From: CAYURR01 sp964446745
Lineage (GTDB): Bacteria; Bacillota; Clostridia; Lachnospirales; WQUN01
NCBI GenBank assembly: GCA_964446745.1
Contig: CAYURR010000035.1
Location: forward strand, 1 to 19,136
Length of the DNA stretch: 19,136 nt
Direction: 5' to 3'
The first letter of the stretch is position 1; the number at the start of each line of letters is the position of its first letter. The position numbers were made by a program, and so were the translations under genes. The notes under the pieces were generated by a model. That model did no database searches and had not been told where the DNA came from. It saw nothing but the letters and a program-made list of their open reading frames with translations. Shown one piece after another: positions 15,583-19,136 of the stretch.

Positions 15583-16689
15583 TTATATTTTCTGCAATAT
15601 CGCCTCTACGATCCGCTCGGCTGCGTGTCCGTCCCCATATGGGTTCGGTGTACGCGCCATTTTCTCATAGTGCTCTGTATCAGTCAGTAGTCGCGAAACC
15701 TCCGACACGATACGCTCCGGGTCCGTACCTGCTAAAACGAGTGTCCCTGCCGTGAGGCCCTCCGGCCGCTCCGTGACGTTTCGGAGGACGACGACGGGCT
15801 TGTCCAATCCGGGTGCTTCCTCTTGTAATCCACCCGAGTCCGTAAGCACGAGGTACGAGCGATACATCAGATTGTGCATAGCCTGAACATCCAATGGCGG
15901 CGACACAAGATGCACACGCTCAATGCCCGACAGGTGTTTAAATGCGACCTCCGACACAGCGGGGTTCATATGTACGGAATATACAATCTCCACATCCTCA
16001 AAACGTTCGACTATCGTCTTTACAGCCTTGAATATATCCAAAAGCGGTTCGCCGAGGTTTTCTGAGCGGTGCGCGGTCAATGCGATCACACGTTTTGAAA
16101 AGTCCACGGCCTTCATGGCTTCCTCTTCAAATACATATGAGTCCGATACGGTCGACTTCATGCAATCCACAGCGGTATTACCGGTGACAAATATTGTATC
16201 TTCGGGGACGTTTTCCTTTAATAGGTTTTGCTTAGAGAGCTCTGTGGGTGCAAAATGCAGATCCGCAAGCGCGGTGGTCAGTTTGCGGTTCATTTCCTCG
16301 GGAAACGGCTGCATCTTATCATAAGTGCGCAGACCGGCTTCTACATGCCCGACCTTTATCTTCGCGTAGAATGCCGCAAGTGACGCCGCAAAGGTCGTGG
16401 TCGTATCCCCGTGCACAAGTACGAGATCGGGTTTTTCTTTCGCAAATACCTCACCCAGGCCGTTCAATGCGACTGTAGCTACCCCGGCGAGGGTTTGCTT
16501 GTGTGTCATGATATTTAGATCATAGTCCGGTTTTATATCATAGATCGAAAGCACCTGATCGAGTTGCTGCCTGTGCTGCGCGGTCACCGCAACAATCGAC
16601 TCGATCTTGTCGCAGGCCTGTAGCGCCTTTACCACGGGTGCCATCTTCGATGCCTCCGCCCTCGTTCCAAATACAGACATTACCTTCAT
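15583..16689 (-). CDS. wecB: UDP-N-acetylglucosamine 2-epimerase (non-hydrolysing)
   Basis: This cytoplasmic enzyme interconverts UDP-GlcNAc and UDP-ManNAc, the ManNAc donor for teichoic acid linkage units and other surface polysaccharides. The 368-residue length is normal (B. subtilis MnaA, E. coli WecB). Motifs seen are FGTRAEASKMAPVV near the N terminus (most homologues have RPE), LVHGDTTTTFAASLAAFY, GHVEAGLRTYD, PFPEEMNRK, FVTGNTAVD, LTAHRSENLGEP and SGGLQEEAPGLDKPVVVLR with TERPEG after it. The ATG overlaps the TGA of the DUF4349 lipoprotein gene by four bases and is preceded by GAGGAGG, so it is translated from the same message as the two DUF4349 genes. mnaA is the usual name in Gram-positives. 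Confidence 0.95.
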   Translation of the reverse strand: MKVMSVFGTRAEASKMAPVVKALQACDKIESIVAVTAQHRQQLDQVLSIYDIKPDYDLNIMTHKQTLAGVATVALNGLGEVFAKEKPDLVLVHGDTTTTFAASLAAFYAKIKVGHVEAGLRTYDKMQPFPEEMNRKLTTALADLHFAPTELSKQNLLKENVPEDTIFVTGNTAVDCMKSTVSDSYVFEEEAMKAVDFSKRVIALTAHRSENLGEPLLDIFKAVKTIVERFEDVEIVYSVHMNPAVSEVAFKHLSGIERVHLVSPPLDVQAMHNLMYRSYLVLTDSGGLQEEAPGLDKPVVVLRNVTERPEGLTAGTLVLAGTDPERIVSEVSRLLTDTEHYEKMARTPNPYGDGHAAERIVEAILQKI

Positions 16690-17741
16690 TCTTTTATCCT
16701 CCTCGCAATCTTCCAGAGCGCCACAGCAATAGCCACTAAAAGCAGCAGCAACACAGTCGGTATCGCACAGCTAACCAAGAACACCGTGATGTCCGCCAAA
16801 ACCGCGAGCGTCTTGTTCACAGACTTTATAAAGCTCTCGTACATACGCCCACCCAAACCCTCAGATGCCACATTCAATACGACCTGTTCGACCTCGTTCA
16901 CGTTGACCGTCAACGTCGAATAGCTGGACAGGCTATCGATGCGGCTCATTGAAGCCGTGTAACTCTCTATATCCGCGCGTATTTCACCGAGACGCTGCTC
17001 GAGCGCCAAAAGATCCTCGACCTTTGAGGTTCGCTTTATCATGTCGAGTACGCGTTCTTCCTCTATCTTGCGTGTCTCCAAGCGGGTCTGCATGTCATAA
17101 TATTGGGCCGATACATCCTCGGAGGACTCGACTGCGCTGATGACCTTGCCCAGGCCCTCGACATAGCGTTTTGCTTCCGCAAACCGCTCCGCAGGGATCC
17201 TCAGCATTATATTGTAGTACCTACGTGACTTGCCTTGGTATCGACTGTATTCTTTCATGTCCGAGTTTTCAACATAGCCGCCTAGCGCCTCGGTCATCAG
17301 ACGTATCTCTTCGGTTACGCTGTCAAAACGGTCCGTTTCCATAGAGACCACGCCGTTTTGAATGATCTTACGCTTTTGGTGCCCTTGCGGCGATTCAGGT
17401 GCCGACGGTGTAGTATATCTGCCGTTTTCCAACTCTGCTTCCGGCATCTGTGCCGCATAATCAGCCTCTCCCGCCATAGAGGTACCGGAGCCCATGCCCG
17501 AATCCTTGAAATACCATTGTGCTTTCTCCAGATCGGCTTTTATCCCAGATTCGTATTGCGCCGTTTGTTCCGGTGCGCTCATGTCCATCATTGCGGTCGA
17601 AGCCGACTGCGGCATGGACATCTCGTTAGTAGAGTATTTTTTTGACGCGCAGCCTGTCGATAAAATCGTTGCGGACAGCGCCAATACTACAAGAGGCAAC
17701 GCCTTTGACACTATACTATTCATTTCTATTGTCTTTTTCAT
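16686..17741 (-). CDS. DUF4349 domain lipoprotein
   Basis: This is a predicted 351-residue extracytoplasmic protein. I choose ATG at 17741 rather than ATG at 17768 because GGGAGGT lies seven bases before it and because it gives a clean signal peptide, MKKTIEMNSIVSK then a hydrophobic stretch ending LSTGC, with a probable acylated Cys at residue 31. A low-complexity Met/Ser/Ala/Glu-rich stretch follows, then the DUF4349 domain (about residues 120-290). This includes NGVVSMETDRFD, GGYVENSDM, a predicted coiled coil around RLETRKIEEERVLDMIKR and EQRLGEIRADIES, and SSYSTLTVNVNE. A C-terminal membrane helix and the basic end KIARRIKE complete it. Its function is unknown. It overlaps the preceding gene by 26 bases and wecB by four. 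It is a paralogue of the gene before it and shares a W-Y-F-K-D motif with it. Confidence 0.85.
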   Translation of the reverse strand: MKKTIEMNSIVSKALPLVVLALSATILSTGCASKKYSTNEMSMPQSASTAMMDMSAPEQTAQYESGIKADLEKAQWYFKDSGMGSGTSMAGEADYAAQMPEAELENGRYTTPSAPESPQGHQKRKIIQNGVVSMETDRFDSVTEEIRLMTEALGGYVENSDMKEYSRYQGKSRRYYNIMLRIPAERFAEAKRYVEGLGKVISAVESSEDVSAQYYDMQTRLETRKIEEERVLDMIKRTSKVEDLLALEQRLGEIRADIESYTASMSRIDSLSSYSTLTVNVNEVEQVVLNVASEGLGGRMYESFIKSVNKTLAVLADITVFLVSCAIPTVLLLLLVAIAVALWKIARRIKE

Positions 17742-19136
17742 CGGTTCTACCTCCCGATTCCTGTTCATTTTGCCTCGCCTTGCGCTTTATTGCAGCCCTG
17801 ACGATCGCAGCGAATACCAATACCACCATCACAAATACAGCCACTGGCATAAATGCCCCCGATATAAATATCAAAAATCTCTCCATAAGTAACACGGTAG
17901 AGTTTAATGACATCACAAATGCGTTTGACAGGCGTTCCGGGAAGCTCTGCTCGATCTGCTGCGCCGTTTCCACATAGGTCGTGTACAATGTGATATTTAA
18001 TAACGGCATCTCGGACAGCTCCGCCAAATACCGGGCTTGACCCTTAAGGCCATCCAGTTCCTGTGATACGACAGATAATCTGCTCTCTACAGCGGTCATA
18101 TAGGATATGCTAACGCTACCCTTTAATAATTTAAGTAATCTGTCCTGCTCCTCGGACTTAGATTTTATACGCGCTATGGTATCCGCGTAAGAGCCCGAGA
18201 GGTTCTTTGTGCTCTCGTATTCGTTTACAACCCTACCGATCGAGCGCAACAAGGTTTTTGATCGTTCGTAGTCTGTAGCGTATACACGCCGTGTGTAATA
18301 GCTTCGTATGCTGTGTCTGTCCATGTAGTCCGTCGATGCATTCACATTAAACCCGCCAAGGGCTTCGATCATCGAAGGATCCCATTTTTCAATATCCTCG
18401 AGCTCAACCATGATCGTATAGGACTTTTGAAGCATCGATCCATTCACAGCCGATGATTGTATCGGCGGTTCTATAGGGGGCACGGGTAAAATCGTCTTCG
18501 CGCTATCCGCCGTAGCAGTGGACGATGTAGATGAAGCCGCCGAGGTTTCCGCGGCATACGGAGCCGCTGTTTCCAACACATCATTCATCACTTGCGTAGG
18601 CTCTGATTGCTGCGCCACAGCAACCTCACCTGTCACAGCAATCTCACCGGTCACAGCTGCACCGGCGGCCACATCCGCCTCATCCGAGATCATCGCCAGC
18701 TCCGCGCTGCCACTGTTATCTTTAAAAAACCACTTTGCTTCGTTCAGATCAACGGTTTTGCCGACCCTCATGTTAGACAGTGCCGGTGCCGTCTGTATGG
18801 TCAGCTCGGCCTTGCGACTGGCAGCGGTCCTGACAGAGTTTATCCCGACCCCGACTGCACTCAGCGCGATCATCACACACACAAGACCCGCCGCCACCAA
18901 CGCAAAGCGCGGCATCATGGACCTCATACGAGGGTTCTTTACGACTACCTTCACATCGATTTTCGGGGATACCTCTGTTTTCATTTCTGACTTCATTTCC
19001 TTAGAGAGCGCCTGTTCAAGCTCGGTTGAAAGCCCCTCCGGCAATGGCTCCTGCTCGATATCGTGCAGTTTGTCCAGTATCTCACTCATTTCCTCATACA
19101 CCTGCCTGCATTCCGCGCATACCGCCAAATGCTCGT
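17716..19136 (-). CDS. zinc-finger anti-sigma-like protein with DUF4349 domain, 5' partial
   Basis: The frame is open to the right edge, so the N terminus is missing; about 472 residues are visible. It begins in HLAVCAEC, the end of a ZAS/zf-HC2 anti-sigma zinc finger (Hx3Cx2C), followed by a membrane helix (PRFALVAAGLVCVMIALSAV). The external part contains KWFFKDNSG, a low-complexity Ala/Thr/Ser/Val-rich linker with repeated AVTGE, and then DUF4349 (SYTIMVELEDIEKWDPSM, LGGFNVNASTDYM, a coiled coil near SYADTIARIKSKSEEQ, LLNITLYTTY). A C-terminal membrane helix and a basic tail close it. The likely role is to hold an ECF sigma factor at the membrane and release it upon envelope stress. The sigma gene would be expected just beyond 19136. 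It is the first visible gene of the operon with the DUF4349 lipoprotein and wecB. Confidence 0.85.
   Translation of the reverse strand, partial: EHLAVCAECRQVYEEMSEILDKLHDIEQEPLPEGLSTELEQALSKEMKSEMKTEVSPKIDVKVVVKNPRMRSMMPRFALVAAGLVCVMIALSAVGVGINSVRTAASRKAELTIQTAPALSNMRVGKTVDLNEAKWFFKDNSGSAELAMISDEADVAAGAAVTGEIAVTGEVAVAQQSEPTQVMNDVLETAAPYAAETSAASSTSSTATADSAKTILPVPPIEPPIQSSAVNGSMLQKSYTIMVELEDIEKWDPSMIEALGGFNVNASTDYMDRHSIRSYYTRRVYATDYERSKTLLRSIGRVVNEYESTKNLSGSYADTIARIKSKSEEQDRLLKLLKGSVSISYMTAVESRLSVVSQELDGLKGQARYLAELSEMPLLNITLYTTYVETAQQIEQSFPERLSNAFVMSLNSTVLLMERFLIFISGAFMPVAVFVMVVLVFAAIVRAAIKRKARQNEQESGGRTDEKDNRNE

Noticed and set aside
17742..17768. Upstream ATG at 17768 for the DUF4349 lipoprotein
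   Set aside because: It would put nine mostly polar/charged residues before the signal peptide, whereas ATG at 17741 has GGGAGGT at seven bases.
18601..18660. Short DNA repeat in the anti-sigma-like gene
   Set aside because: It only encodes two or three AVTGE-like units in a low-complexity linker and does not resemble a CRISPR or a mobile repeat.
1..19136. Mobile element, tRNA, rRNA or CRISPR content
   Set aside because: No transposase or integrase frame, terminal inverted repeat, cloverleaf or regularly spaced repeat was seen on either strand.

Overview
The window looks like chromosomal DNA of a Gram-positive, low-to-moderate G+C bacterium, most likely an anaerobic member of the Clostridia (Bacillota). 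The grounds are strong GGAGG-type ribosome binding sites, Lpl/LipO-type sugar ABC transport genes, lipoproteins, DUF4349 anti-sigma proteins, a TmrB homologue and a carboxypeptidase-rluB gene pair. The species cannot be named from the sequence alone. There is no tRNA, rRNA, CRISPR array or insertion sequence.

Layout. (1) 1-2499, plus strand: a D-Ala-D-Ala carboxypeptidase (5' end outside the window), the pseudouridine synthase RluB and a short QueG-like double [4Fe-4S] protein, closely packed as one operon. (2) 2496-3172, plus: a TetR-family regulator with its own promoter, a candidate operator and an apparent AUA start codon. (3) 5807-3189, minus: a sugar-type MFS transporter followed in the same reading frame, after one UAG, by a MATE exporter that has no ordinary start codon. 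(4) 9635-5957, minus: two LplB/LplC-type permeases and a 575-residue solute-binding lipoprotein, with a good sigma-A promoter and a strong terminator; no ATPase gene is linked. (5) 9818-10524, plus: a divergent glycerophosphodiester phosphodiesterase-like gene preceded by a 13-codon mini-ORF. (6) 11029-10529, minus: a 5'-truncated RsiV-like DUF3298 remnant. (7) 15572-11087, minus: a resistance-type operon made of a promoter, a 54-codon leader peptide overlapping an attenuator-like structure, two half-transporters of a heterodimeric ABC exporter, tmrB and a terminator. (8) 19136-15583, minus: a zinc-finger anti-sigma-like DUF4349 protein (start outside the window), a DUF4349 lipoprotein and UDP-GlcNAc 2-epimerase wecB, all overlapping.

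How the parts fit. The right half is about the cell envelope and drug defence. The ABC pair has one intact and one degenerate nucleotide-binding domain, as in BmrCD/LmrCD. Its leader ORF ends on the exporter start codon and contains a hairpin-plus-U-tract with an alternative pairing partner, which is the architecture expected of ribosome-mediated attenuation. tmrB follows in the same transcript. The neighbouring DUF4349/wecB operon probably belongs to an ECF-sigma envelope response whose sigma gene would lie just outside the right edge. The most notable items are the leader/attenuator, the two genes without canonical start codons (tetR and MATE) and a short W-aromatic-F-K-D motif shared by the two DUF4349 proteins.
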